Origin: Mesorhizobium amorphae
Lineage (GTDB): Bacteria; Pseudomonadota; Alphaproteobacteria; Rhizobiales; Rhizobiaceae
DNA: 64,000 nucleotides
Reading direction: 5' to 3'
NCBI RefSeq assembly: GCF_014843845.1
Contig: NZ_JHQS01000024.1
Location: 168,613 to 232,612 of the forward strand
Under the pieces are notes generated by a model. That model was not told the DNA's origin. It made no database searches and was given only the letters and a program-made list of their open reading frames with translations. Numbering within the stretch: position 1 is the stretch's first letter; each line of letters opens with the position of its first letter. Below are positions 1 through 8,142 of this stretch, piece after piece. The position numbers and the translations under genes were made by a program.

Positions 1-67
1 CGGCGGCTTGCGGCTCAGCGCCTCTCCTTCAGCGCTGGAGATTGGCGAAAGCATGCGCAGCATCCAA

Positions 68-123
68 TCTCCCCCCTTGAGGGGGAGATGGCCGGCAGGC
101 CAGAGGGGGGTGCTCAAGCGCCA
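68..123 (+). repeat. Palindromic intergenic repeat, copy 1
   Basis: A C-rich block, the core ATGGCCGGCAGGCCAGA and a G-rich block followed by TGCTCAAGCGCCA match a second copy at 8077-8132 almost base for base, and an inverted copy at 7966-8010. The hisS stop codon (114-116) lies inside this copy, so the repeat supplies the end of that gene. The outer C-rich and G-rich blocks can pair as a hairpin. Confidence 0.75.
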
Positions 124-1619
124 CCCTTCGCACGATCGGCCGCCTGCGCCGCCAGGATCTTCCTGACCTCGCCAACCAGCTCGCCTTCCGCCACCGTCAC
201 CTGCGCCGGCCGTGCCGCGCGCCATTCGGCGTTGTCGGATATCGAGGCCGACATGCGCGCGCCTTCGATCAAATCCTTGATCTGCACCTCGCCTTTGGCG
301 CGCTCGTCGCCGCCCTGGATGATGGCGACCGGGCTGCCGCGGCGGTCGGCATATTTCAACTGCGCCTTCATGCCGGCCCCGCCGAGATACATCTCCGAGC
401 GTATGCCGGCGGCGCGCAGGTCAGCGACCATCTTCTGGTAGCGGCCGAGGCTTTCGGTGTCCTTGTCCATCACCAGCACGACGACCGGCGCGATCACATC
501 CGACATGTCGAGCTTGCCGAGGTTCTTCAGCGCCGTCATCAGCCGGGAGACGCCGATGGAAAAGCCTGTCGCCGGCACTGGCTCGCCACGGAAACGCGAG
601 ACCAGCCCGTCATAGCGGCCGCCACCGCCGACCGAGCCGAAGCGCACGATCTGGCCGTCCTCGTTGGGGATCTCGGCGAGCAGTTCGGCTTCAAAGACCG
701 GGCCGGTGTAATATTCCAGGCCGCGGACGACGGAGCGGTCCATGGCAATGCGATCTTCGCCGTACCCCGCTGCCCTGACCAAGGCTTCAATCGTCGAGAG
801 TTCGCTGACGCCTTCCTGGTAGATCGCGTTACCACTGACGTTGGAATCCTGGCGGGCCTGTTCATTCTTCGCTGTTGCAAGAAGAACGGCCTCGGCTTGC
901 ACGTCATTCAGTCCGGCGCCCTTGGCGAAGTCGCCCTCACCTTCCTTGCCCCCGTCCCAGCGCCCGGGCCCAAGCAGAAGTTTCACGCCCTCCGGCCCGA
1001 GCTTGTCCAGCTTGTCGATCGCCCGCAGCACCGTCAGCCGACGCCCGGCATTCTCGTCGCCGCCAAGGCCGATCGCCTCCAGCACGCCGTCCAGAACCTT
1101 GCGGTTGTTGACGCGGATGACGTAGTCGCCGCGCTTGATGCCCAGCGCTTCCATCACGTCGGCCATCATCGTCGCCATCTCGGCATCCGCCGCGACGCCC
1201 GGCGTGCCAATCGTATCGGCGTCGAACTGCATGAACTGTCGGAAGCGGCCGGGGCCGGGCTTTTCGTTGCGGAACACCCAGCCGGAGCGATAGCTGCGAT
1301 AGGGCTTCGGCAGCTTTTCATAATTTTCGGCGACGAAACGCGCCGTCGGCGCGGTCAGGTCGTAGCGCAGCGACAGCCATTGCTCGTCGTCGTCCTGGAA
1401 GGAGAACACACCTTCGTTCGGGCGATCCTGGTCGGGCAGGAATTTTCCCAGCGCATCGGTGTATTCGATCAGCGGCTGGTCGACAGGCTCGAAACCATAA
1501 AGCTCATAGACCGAGCGGATCGTCGCCATCATCTTCTCGACGGCGCGGATATCGTCGGCGCTGCGGTCGGCAAAGCCACGCGGCAGCCGCGCTTTCGTCT
1601 TTTCCGATTTGTCGGCCAT
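114..1619 (-). CDS. hisS: Histidyl-tRNA synthetase
   Basis: A class II aminoacyl-tRNA synthetase of 501 residues that charges tRNA-His with histidine in the cytoplasm. Motif 2 is visible as [14 protein letters not shown], the histidine-binding segment as [11 protein letters not shown], the glycine loop as GGGGRYDGL and motif 3 as GFSIGVSRL. The C-terminal anticodon-binding domain follows at about residue 400. The start chosen is the ATG giving [16 protein letters not shown], because upstream in-frame sequence does not look coding. The serine in motif 3, where most bacterial enzymes have Glu or Asp, is my recollection of the alphaproteobacterial HisS type, which recognises a tRNA-His lacking the usual extra G. 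The stop codon lies in an intergenic repeat. Confidence 0.96.
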   Translation of the reverse strand: MADKSEKTKARLPRGFADRSADDIRAVEKMMATIRSVYELYGFEPVDQPLIEYTDALGKFLPDQDRPNEGVFSFQDDDEQWLSLRYDLTAPTARFVAENYEKLPKPYRSYRSGWVFRNEKPGPGRFRQFMQFDADTIGTPGVAADAEMATMMADVMEALGIKRGDYVIRVNNRKVLDGVLEAIGLGGDENAGRRLTVLRAIDKLDKLGPEGVKLLLGPGRWDGGKEGEGDFAKGAGLNDVQAEAVLLATAKNEQARQDSNVSGNAIYQEGVSELSTIEALVRAAGYGEDRIAMDRSVVRGLEYYTGPVFEAELLAEIPNEDGQIVRFGSVGGGGRYDGLVSRFRGEPVPATGFSIGVSRLMTALKNLGKLDMSDVIAPVVVLVMDKDTESLGRYQKMVADLRAAGIRSEMYLGGAGMKAQLKYADRRGSPVAIIQGGDERAKGEVQIKDLIEGARMSASISDNAEWRAARPAQVTVAEGELVGEVRKILAAQAADRAKGGA

Positions 1620-1830
1620 GGGATGGATACTCGGTGTTTCGTGGCGTTGCGCGGCAGGAAATTTCCTATTTCCGCGGCGCGCGTGTCCTAACCGATGCAG
1701 CCCGGAGCGGCAAGGGTTTGCGCCTTTGCTGAAACAAACTGCGCCAAAAGGAAACAATTCCGCCATGGGTGCGGCATCGTGCCGACACAATCGGAGCCGA
1801 TAAGCACGCCGAAACAAAGGGTTCGGGGCC

Positions 1831-2082
1831 ATGACCACGGCAGGGAAATTCGACATCGAACACGGCGTCCACGAACTGCCGGCGCGGCTGCGGCCGGCGG
1901 GCAGCAATGCAGCCGTGACGACAAGCCAGATGGCAGGTCCGTTCGAGATCAGTGCCGACGAGCGCAAGGGCTCGACGGTCCGCGATGCGCTGATGACCGG
2001 CCTGCTGGTGATCTATCCGGCCTTCGCCGCGCTGGCTGCGATCGTCGCCGGCCTGTTCCTGACCGGCGCCAGCGGAACCTGA
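1831..2082 (+). CDS. Small hypothetical protein with one C-terminal membrane helix
   Basis: An 83-residue reading frame in the gap between the divergent hisS start and the tag stop. The first 55 residues are polar. Residues about 55-78 ([20 protein letters not shown]) form a clear single membrane helix, followed by a short tail. The Shine-Dalgarno signal is weak (GGGTTCGGGG before ATG). I do not recognise a family. The helix and the fit into the gap favour a real gene, but it could be chance in GC-rich DNA. Confidence 0.45.
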   Translation: MTTAGKFDIEHGVHELPARLRPAGSNAAVTTSQMAGPFEISADERKGSTVRDALMTGLLVIYPAFAALAAIVAGLFLTGASGT

Positions 2083-2089
2083 TTGCTGC

Positions 2090-2731
2090 TCATTTCGGGC
2101 GCTTGAATTTCTTCCGCTCCGCTTCGACCTCCTTGCGGCAGACGCAGCCTTCGAGATGGTCGTTGACCAGGCCCATCGCCTGCATGAAGGCGTAGACGGT
2201 GGTCGGGCCGACGAAGCTCCAGCCGCGCTTTTTCAATTCCTTTGAAATCCGCACCGAAACCGCCGTCGTCGGATTGGCGCGAAGATGGGCGAGGTCGACG
2301 ATCTCGGGCCGCTCGTCCGGGCCCGGTTCGAATTTCCAGAACCAGGCGGCGAGCGAGCCGAATTCGTCGGCCATTTCGCGGGCGCGCTTGGCGTTGTTGA
2401 TGGTCGAGACGATCTTGCCGCGATGGCGGATGATGCCGGCATTGCCGAGCAGGCGCTCGACATCCTTGTCGGTGAAGGCCGCAACCTTGTCGAACTCGAA
2501 ATTGGCAAAAGCCTCGCGGAAATTCTCGCGCTTGCGCAGGATGGTCAGCCAGGACAGGCCCGACTGAAACCCTTCGAGGCAGATTTTTTCGAACAGCCTG
2601 CGGTCGTCGGCCACCGGCCGGCCCCATTCATGGTCGTGATAGTGCAGATAGTCGGGCAGGTTGCCGTGCCAGAAGCAGCGCGAGATGCCATCGGGCCCGG
2701 CGAGCAGGCCGGTATCTTCGTTTGCAATCAC
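2090..2731 (-). CDS. tag: DNA-3-methyladenine glycosylase I
   Basis: A 213-residue base-excision repair enzyme that removes 3-methyladenine from alkylated DNA. Family hallmarks are the N-terminal RCFWHGNLPDYLHYHDHEWG segment, the helix-hairpin-helix-like core with GFQSGLSWLTILRKRE, and the C-terminal DHLEGC. The Cys and His residues at the two ends correspond to the zinc snap that ties the termini of E. coli Tag together. The only plausible start is a GTG at 2731, as no in-frame ATG precedes the conserved N-terminus. Length is normal for the family. Confidence 0.93.
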   Translation of the reverse strand: MIANEDTGLLAGPDGISRCFWHGNLPDYLHYHDHEWGRPVADDRRLFEKICLEGFQSGLSWLTILRKRENFREAFANFEFDKVAAFTDKDVERLLGNAGIIRHRGKIVSTINNAKRAREMADEFGSLAAWFWKFEPGPDERPEIVDLAHLRANPTTAVSVRISKELKKRGWSFVGPTTVYAFMQAMGLVNDHLEGCVCRKEVEAERKKFKRPK

Positions 2732-2937
2732 AAGAAATCCATTTGTTAATGCGTCTTTGCGCTGATTTTACCGCGGCTTTACCAGATTCCTGAACTGGCC
2801 GGTAACCACACCAAAAGGTTTACTGACAAAGCGGCATTTTACGCATTCCGATTCATGTTTCGGTTGCCGCTTCGCGCCAAGGTCCTGGGAACCGGGGGCA
2901 CTTTCCCCCGCGTGTCAGACGATCAAGGTGCGTTCCG

Positions 2938-3681
2938 ATGAAGATGTTTTTGCGTTCCGTGCTCGGCGCCGCGGCCCTTCTTGCCGCCGGCGTCACGTCC
3001 TCTTATGCGGATGACCGCTATGCCGACCGGCCGCCGGTGATGGTGAGCCCCGACCTTTCGGCGCCCTGGGTGTTGCAGCTTGGCCGCGCCCCGGGCATCG
3101 TGCGGCAGAACCGGCAGGTCGCGCAGCAGCCGCGCATGCGCTACGCACAGCCGGCACAACCCGACCAGGTGCGCACAGCAGCCGTGCAGGCGCCGGCCAA
3201 GCGCTTGGTGAAGAGGCCGCAGATCAACCCGATCTACCTGCCGCAGGAAGTCGCCTATGACGGGCCGCAGAAGCCGGGCACGATCGTCATCGATACGACG
3301 CAGAATTTCCTCTATCTGGTCGAGAAGAACGGCAAGGCGCGGCGCTATGGCGTCGGCACCGGCAAACCCGGCTTCGAATGGTCGGGCACGCACAAGATCA
3401 CCAACAAGCGCGTCTGGCCGGACTGGCGTCCGCCGGCGGTGATGATCAAGCGCGAGGCCGCCAAGGGCCGCTATCTGCCGACCTATCTCGCCGGTGGCGA
3501 AGAAAACCCGCTCGGCGCGCGCGCGCTCTATCTCGGCACGACGGAATACCGCATCCACGGCACCAATCAGCCATGGACGATCGGCGGCGCGGTGTCGTCG
3601 GGCTGCATCCGCATGCGCAACGAGGACGTGGTTGACCTCTACGAGCGGGTGAACGTCGGAACGACGGTGGTGGTGATATAG
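2938..3681 (+). CDS. Periplasmic L,D-transpeptidase (YkuD domain)
   Basis: A 247-residue exported enzyme that makes 3-3 cross-links in peptidoglycan or attaches proteins to it. A signal peptide (about residues 1-24, ending SSYA) precedes a Pro/Gln-rich linker and a YkuD domain from about residue 116. The catalytic motif is IHGTN followed by VSSGCIRM, placing the conserved His at 207 and the nucleophilic Cys at 223. Start follows GGTGCGTTCCG, a modest ribosome site. Several such paralogues are usual in rhizobia, so the specific role cannot be assigned. A strong Rho-independent terminator lies 144 bp downstream. Confidence 0.92.
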   Translation: MKMFLRSVLGAAALLAAGVTSSYADDRYADRPPVMVSPDLSAPWVLQLGRAPGIVRQNRQVAQQPRMRYAQPAQPDQVRTAAVQAPAKRLVKRPQINPIYLPQEVAYDGPQKPGTIVIDTTQNFLYLVEKNGKARRYGVGTGKPGFEWSGTHKITNKRVWPDWRPPAVMIKREAAKGRYLPTYLAGGEENPLGARALYLGTTEYRIHGTNQPWTIGGAVSSGCIRMRNEDVVDLYERVNVGTTVVVI

Positions 3682-3824
3682 TGACTGCGAATCAGCCGGT
3701 TAGGCAGCGCTGAGTCGTTTTTGGCGTGGGCTGTTGCCCTCAAGCCATAGCGCGCTTTTGCGAGACGTGCTTAGACTGGCAAAGAGTAAACGGGGGACGG
3801 GCCGTGTGGGGATGCGGCCAGTCA

Positions 3825-3866
3825 CGAAAGGGCAGTACGGGAAACCGCGCTGCCCTTTCGTTTTTT
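3825..3866 (+). terminator. Rho-independent terminator, possibly of a small RNA
   Basis: Perfect 11-bp stem CGAAAGGGCAG / CTGCCCTTTCG (3825-3835 with 3850-3860), followed at once by six T. It could end the L,D-transpeptidase transcript, whose stop lies 144 bp upstream, or an independent small RNA. Just upstream a second structure pairs GACTGG (3774-3779) with CCAGTC (3818-3823), with GGCCG/CGGCC inside it, and no open frame looks coding. The rest of the gap to 3988 shows nothing else. Confidence 0.85.
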
Positions 3867-3988
3867 GTGCGACAGGTCGCCCCGGAGGCAGGGCGTTTCA
3901 TTTTCGGGGGCTGATTTGCCGGCCGTGCTCTGCTATTGCAGTGCACAATTCGCCGAGCCAAGATCCCCCGCTCCAAAAGGTCCCAGCC

Positions 3989-4909
3989 ATGTCCCGCCCC
4001 GATGACAGCCGCTATCTCAAGGGTGGCCCGGTTGCCCAGCGTATCATCGCCGCCGTGCGCGAGGATGCGGCGGTCGCGAGAGCTGAAGGTTTCCCGCCCA
4101 AGCTGGTGTCGATCACCGTCGGCGACACCGCGGCGGTCGACGTCTATGTGCGCAACCAGCGCGCCAAGGCGGAGCTCGCCGGCATCGGCTTCGAGGAACG
4201 GCGCTTTGCCGCCAACATCAGCGCCGGTGAGCTGGAAGCAGCGATCCATGGCCTGAACGCCGATCCTAGAGTCACCGGCATCATCATCCAGCGGCCGGTG
4301 CCGGCGCATATCCCGATCAAGACGCTGCAGGCCGCGGTGCATCCGCTCAAGGACGTCGAGGGCATGCATCCGGCCTCGATCGGCAACATCGTCTACAACC
4401 AGCTCGATCTGGCGCCCTGCACGGCAGCGGCCTCGGTCGAATTGCTCAAGGAAACCGGCCTCGACCTCAAGGGGCTCGAAGTGGTCATCGTCGGGCACTC
4501 CGAGATCGTCGGCAAGCCGATCGCCTTCCTGTTGATGAGCGAAGGCGCGACGGTGACGGTCTGCCATCACATGACACGCTCGGTGGCGGCGCATGCGCGG
4601 CGCGCCGATGCGCTGTTCGTCGCCGTCGGCAAGCCGCGGCTGATCAAGGCCGATATGGTCAAGCCGGGTGCGGCCGTCATCGACATCGGCATCAATTCGG
4701 AGATCGGACCCGACGGGCAAAACCGCATCGTCGGCGACGTCGACACCGACAGCGTCAAGGACGTGGCGTCATGGATCACGCCGGTGCCGGGCGGCGTCGG
4801 CCCGATCACCGTCGCGATCCTGCTGCGCAACACGATGGTGGCGCTCAACCGCCAGCGCGCGCTCTACAACGCGACTTACGGCGTGGCGGACAAGCTCGCG
4901 GCGGAATAG
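3989..4909 (+). CDS. folD: FolD-like methylenetetrahydrofolate dehydrogenase, catalytic Lys replaced
   Basis: A 306-residue protein of the FolD family, which interconverts methylene-, methenyl- and formyl-tetrahydrofolate. The fold is clear: GIIIQRPVP (Gln101), KDVEGMHP, GHSEIVGKP of the nucleotide site and ITPVPGGVGPITVA near the end. The catalytic segment normally read as YVxxKxKA is YVRNQRAKA here, so the essential cyclohydrolase lysine is Gln57. The conserved KDVDG is KDVEG (Glu124), and the Arg of the usual GRSxIVG is His. It may therefore be a dehydrogenase without cyclohydrolase activity, or have another role. The start at 3989 (MSRPDDSRYL) is chosen over an upstream in-frame ATG at 3734, which would run through the terminator. 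Confidence 0.85.
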   Translation: MSRPDDSRYLKGGPVAQRIIAAVREDAAVARAEGFPPKLVSITVGDTAAVDVYVRNQRAKAELAGIGFEERRFAANISAGELEAAIHGLNADPRVTGIIIQRPVPAHIPIKTLQAAVHPLKDVEGMHPASIGNIVYNQLDLAPCTAAASVELLKETGLDLKGLEVVIVGHSEIVGKPIAFLLMSEGATVTVCHHMTRSVAAHARRADALFVAVGKPRLIKADMVKPGAAVIDIGINSEIGPDGQNRIVGDVDTDSVKDVASWITPVPGGVGPITVAILLRNTMVALNRQRALYNATYGVADKLAAE

Positions 4910-4928
4910 ACCCGCAATCGAGCAGCCG

Positions 4929-6254
4929 TCACTCGGCAGCGACAAGCCTTTCCTCGGAAACGCCTTCCGGCCGCGGCCCGCCATAGGCCCAGTCGAGCAG
5001 TTTTATCGTGTGCACCACCGGCAGCTTCGCGGCCGACGCGATCTGGGTGATGCAGCCGATGTTGCCGGTGGCGACGATTTGCGCACCCGTCGCCTCGATG
5101 TTCCTCACCTTGCGGTCGCGCAGCTTGGCCGAGATCTCGGATTGCAGGATGTTGTAGGTGCCGGCCGAGCCGCAGCACAGATGCCCCTCGCGTGGCTCGC
5201 GCACGACGAAGCCGGCTTTGGTGAGCAGTTCCTTCGGTTGGCGGGTGATCTTCTGGCCGTGCTGCATCGAGCAGGCGGAGTGATAAGCGACGATCGTGCC
5301 GGGCTTACGGACCGGTTCGGGCAGGTCGAGGCTTGCCAGATATTCGGTGATGTCCTTGGCCAGCGCCGAGACGCGTTCCGCCTTCTCCGCATAGGCCGAG
5401 TCGAGGCGCAGCATGAAGCCGTAATCCTTGATGGTGGTGCCGCAGCCCGATGCAGTGATGATGATGGCATCGAGCCCGCCGTTCTCGATGGCGCGCGTCC
5501 AGGCGTCGACGTTCTGTCTCGCCGAGGCGAGCGCTGCTGGTTCCCGCCCCATGTGATGGACCAGCGCGCCGCAGCAGCCCTCACCCTCCGGCACCACCAC
5601 CTCGACTCCCAGCCGCGTCAGCAGCGCGATCGTCGTGTCGTTGATGGCGGGATCGAGCACCGACTGTGCGCAGCCGGTGAGGATGGCGACGCGACCCTTT
5701 TTTGTCCCCTGCCCGGCATGGATGCCCGGAGATGCCATCGGCGACGCCGTGGGGATCGAGACCGGAGCGAGCTTGAGCATGGCACCGAGCGGCTTCAGCG
5801 CCGGGATCTTTTCGAACAGGCCGACAAAGGGTTTTCCCAGCTTCGCCAGTCTCAGCGCGGCGCGAAAGCGCGCGGGATAGGGCAGCACGAAGGCCAGCAT
5901 GGCGCGCGTCAGGCGATCGAGCAGCGGGCGTCTGTAGGTCTCCTGGATATGGGCGCGGGCGTGGTCGACCAGATGCATGTAGTTGACGCCCGACGGGCAG
6001 GTGGTCATGCAGGCTAGGCAGGACAGGCAGCGGTCGATATGGGTGACGATCTGCTTGTCGGCCGGACGACCGTTCTCCAGCATGTCCTTGATCAGGTAGA
6101 TCCGCCCGCGCGGCGAATCCAGTTCGTTGCCCAGCGTCACATAGGTCGGGCAGGTAGCGGTGCAGAAGCCGCAATGCACGCATTTGCGCAGGATCTTCTC
6201 CGATTCCGCGACATGCGGATCGGCAAGCTGGGCAGCTGAGAAATTGGTCTGCAC
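4929..6254 (-). CDS. glcF: Glycolate oxidase iron-sulfur subunit
   Basis: A 441-residue subunit that carries electrons from the GlcD/GlcE flavoproteins to the respiratory chain during glycolate oxidation to glyoxylate. It has two 4Fe-4S motifs, [12 protein letters not shown] (Cys25, 28, 31, 35) and [12 protein letters not shown] (Cys76, 79, 82, 86). Two cysteine-rich CCG domains follow ([30 protein letters not shown]). It is the last gene of the run glcD, glcE, DUF4870, glcF on this strand. Confidence 0.95.
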   Translation of the reverse strand: MQTNFSAAQLADPHVAESEKILRKCVHCGFCTATCPTYVTLGNELDSPRGRIYLIKDMLENGRPADKQIVTHIDRCLSCLACMTTCPSGVNYMHLVDHARAHIQETYRRPLLDRLTRAMLAFVLPYPARFRAALRLAKLGKPFVGLFEKIPALKPLGAMLKLAPVSIPTASPMASPGIHAGQGTKKGRVAILTGCAQSVLDPAINDTTIALLTRLGVEVVVPEGEGCCGALVHHMGREPAALASARQNVDAWTRAIENGGLDAIIITASGCGTTIKDYGFMLRLDSAYAEKAERVSALAKDITEYLASLDLPEPVRKPGTIVAYHSACSMQHGQKITRQPKELLTKAGFVVREPREGHLCCGSAGTYNILQSEISAKLRDRKVRNIEATGAQIVATGNIGCITQIASAAKLPVVHTIKLLDWAYGGPRPEGVSEERLVAAE

Positions 6255-6263
6255 GCAAAAATC

Positions 6264-6650
6264 CTATTGTCCGAGGAGCCAGCTTTCCGGGTTCTTGACC
6301 GGCTCGCCGCGCTGCAGCGCCTGGATGCCCAGAATGCAGCGGGCGATGAACCAGACGGCGACCGCGAACATCAGCAGGAGGCCGATCACCAAGAAGATCA
6401 GCACCGCCGAGATCAGCGCGTAGAGCAGGCCGATCCAGAAGGTGCGGATCAGGAATGTATAGTGGCTCTCGACAAAGCCGCCGGCCTTGTCGCGGTTGAT
6501 GTAGGCCAGCACGATGCCGACAAGGCCGGTGATACCGATGACGAGGCCGGCGAGATAGAGGATATAGATGACCAAGGCGTTGGTCGCGCCCGGCTCCAGC
6601 CAGCGGTCGGTCTGGCGCGGCGTGTTCTGGCCTGGATTGGTGTTGCTCAT
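6264..6650 (-). CDS. DUF4870-type small membrane protein
   Basis: A 128-residue protein with a polar N-terminus (residues 1-22) and three or four membrane helices between about 24 and 110. The pattern, including an internal NRDKAGGFVESHYTFLIRTFWIG segment, is that of DUF4870/Tic20-like proteins. Its start overlaps the glcE stop by four bases (ATGA), so translation is probably coupled, and it precedes glcF by nine bases. Its place inside a glycolate oxidase operon is notable, but its function is unknown. Confidence 0.85.
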   Translation of the reverse strand: MSNTNPGQNTPRQTDRWLEPGATNALVIYILYLAGLVIGITGLVGIVLAYINRDKAGGFVESHYTFLIRTFWIGLLYALISAVLIFLVIGLLLMFAVAVWFIARCILGIQALQRGEPVKNPESWLLGQ

Positions 6651-7903
6651 GGTGCTGCTCCCTCCGTTGTGGGGCTGAGAGTAGCAGAGCCTGAGCCCGG
6701 CGCCATGCGGCCGGGGTTGAGGATCGATTTGGGGTCGAATTCGGCTTTGAGCCGCGCCGACAGGGCCGCGAGGTGCGAGGCCTGCGGCTCGAACACCGGC
6801 ACGGCGGCGCGATGCGAGAGAGCGGCACGCACCAGCGTCGCGTGTCCGCCGCCATGCTTGCGGATCAGCCCGCGCAGCAGGCTCGCCTCGGGATCCCCTG
6901 CCTCCATGCGCAGCCAGATCAGCCCGCCCTGCCAGTCGTAGGAAGCGCTGACGCCGGCCTGCATGCGCAGCGTCAGCACCATCTGGTGCGCCTGCGACGG
7001 AGCCATTGAGATGCGCCAGACCGGCTTTTCAGTGCCATCGGCGAAGGGCACGCAATCGCGGACATCGCGCCAGATGGTCTTCGACGCCTCGCCCGCAATC
7101 TCCTGCAGCGGACCGGCCTTGCCGAGCAGCTGCTTCAGCGCGGCAATGCGGTAGGCGACCGATGGGCCGAACCCCTCGACGCGCAGCAGCGTCGCGGCTT
7201 CGCTGCCAAGGTGACCGGCGGCGACGCGCGCGGCGACGCGTTCGGGCAGATGAGCGGCACTCGACACTTCGGCGCTGGAGCCGAGCGCCAGTGCCATGGC
7301 GGCGGTCGCGGCTTCGTCGAGCAGGCCGCGGATGGCGAGCGTCACCTCGGTCTCGGCCGCCGGCAGCACCTTGAAGGTGACGTCGGTGAGCACGGCAAGC
7401 GTGCCCCAGCTGCCAGCCATCAGCTTGGAGAGATCGTAGCCGGTGACGTTCTTGACCACGCGGCCGCCGGACTTGAAGGCCTCGCCGCGACCGGCAACCG
7501 CGCTGATGCCGAGGATATGATCGCGCGCCGCCCCCGCCTTCAGCCGACGCGGGCCGGAAAGGTTGGCGGCCAGCACGCCGCCGATGGTGCCCTTTCCGGG
7601 CGCGCCGCCGAGCAGCGGGCCGTAGTCCATCGGCTCGAAGGCCAGCTGCTGACCGTTTTGCGCCAGGAGTTGGTCGATCTCGGCAAGCGGCGTGCCGGCT
7701 CTGGCCGACAGCACCAGTTCGGCGGGCTCGTAGAGCGTGACGCCGGTGAGCTTCGACAGGTCGAGCGTGTGCTCGCTCTGCTGCGGACGGCCGATGCCGC
7801 GCTTGGAACCATGGCCGAGGATTTCCAGCGGCGCGTCTTCCGCCGCCGCCCATTGGACGGTGGAGAGGGTTTCGGATGCGGTGACGGGGGTGAAGGTGGT
7901 CAT
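6647..7903 (-). CDS. glcE: Glycolate oxidase FAD-binding subunit
   Basis: A 418-residue FAD-binding PCMH-type protein, the smaller flavoprotein of the glycolate oxidase complex. Typical segments are LEILGHGSKRGIGRP, the core GGAPGKGTIGGVLAANLSGP and GGRVVKNVTGYDLSKL; the C-terminus ends with FDPKSILNPGRM. The start at 7903 (MTTFTPVTASETL) is chosen because the longer in-frame extension runs through repeat DNA. A 239-bp gap with two palindromic repeats separates it from glcD. Confidence 0.94.
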   Translation of the reverse strand: MTTFTPVTASETLSTVQWAAAEDAPLEILGHGSKRGIGRPQQSEHTLDLSKLTGVTLYEPAELVLSARAGTPLAEIDQLLAQNGQQLAFEPMDYGPLLGGAPGKGTIGGVLAANLSGPRRLKAGAARDHILGISAVAGRGEAFKSGGRVVKNVTGYDLSKLMAGSWGTLAVLTDVTFKVLPAAETEVTLAIRGLLDEAATAAMALALGSSAEVSSAAHLPERVAARVAAGHLGSEAATLLRVEGFGPSVAYRIAALKQLLGKAGPLQEIAGEASKTIWRDVRDCVPFADGTEKPVWRISMAPSQAHQMVLTLRMQAGVSASYDWQGGLIWLRMEAGDPEASLLRGLIRKHGGGHATLVRAALSHRAAVPVFEPQASHLAALSARLKAEFDPKSILNPGRMAPGSGSATLSPTTEGAAP

Positions 7904-7965
7904 GGGCGTGCCCGCTTCCTCGCCCCCGCAAAGCGGGGGAGAAGAGATAGGTCGCGATCCTTCGC

Positions 7966-8010
7966 GCCCCCCTCTGTCCTGCCGGACATCTCCCCCGGAA
8001 GGGGGGAGAT
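7966..8010 (-). repeat. Palindromic intergenic repeat, copy 2 (inverted)
   Basis: The reverse complement of copies 1 and 3, with the same core ATGTCCGGCAGGACAGA between C-rich and G-rich blocks. It lies 66 bp from copy 3 in opposite orientation, so transcripts crossing the glcD-glcE gap can fold into a long stem. A shorter hairpin, CCCCCGC/GCGGGGG, lies beside it at about 7923-7939. Confidence 0.75.
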
Positions 8011-8076
8011 CGGATGTCGCGTCGAGTTTCGCCAATCGCCAACGTTAATGGAAATGCGCGGCGCCAAGGCTGCCAG

Positions 8077-8132
8077 TCTCCCCCCTTGCGGGGGATATGT
8101 CCGGCAGGACAGAGGGGGGTGTTCAAGCGCCA
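8077..8132 (+). repeat. Palindromic intergenic repeat, copy 3
   Basis: Matches copy 1 (68-123) with only a few differences, including the 3' tail TTCAAGCGCCA. It lies just downstream of the glcD stop (8143-8145), the same position relative to a minus-strand gene end that copy 1 has to hisS. Confidence 0.75.
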
Positions 8133-8142
8133 GCGTGTCCAC

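Noticed and set aside
4668..6017. Long plus-strand frame of 449 codons
   Set aside because: It is antisense to glcF and the end of folD, with arginine-rich composition typical of a shadow frame.
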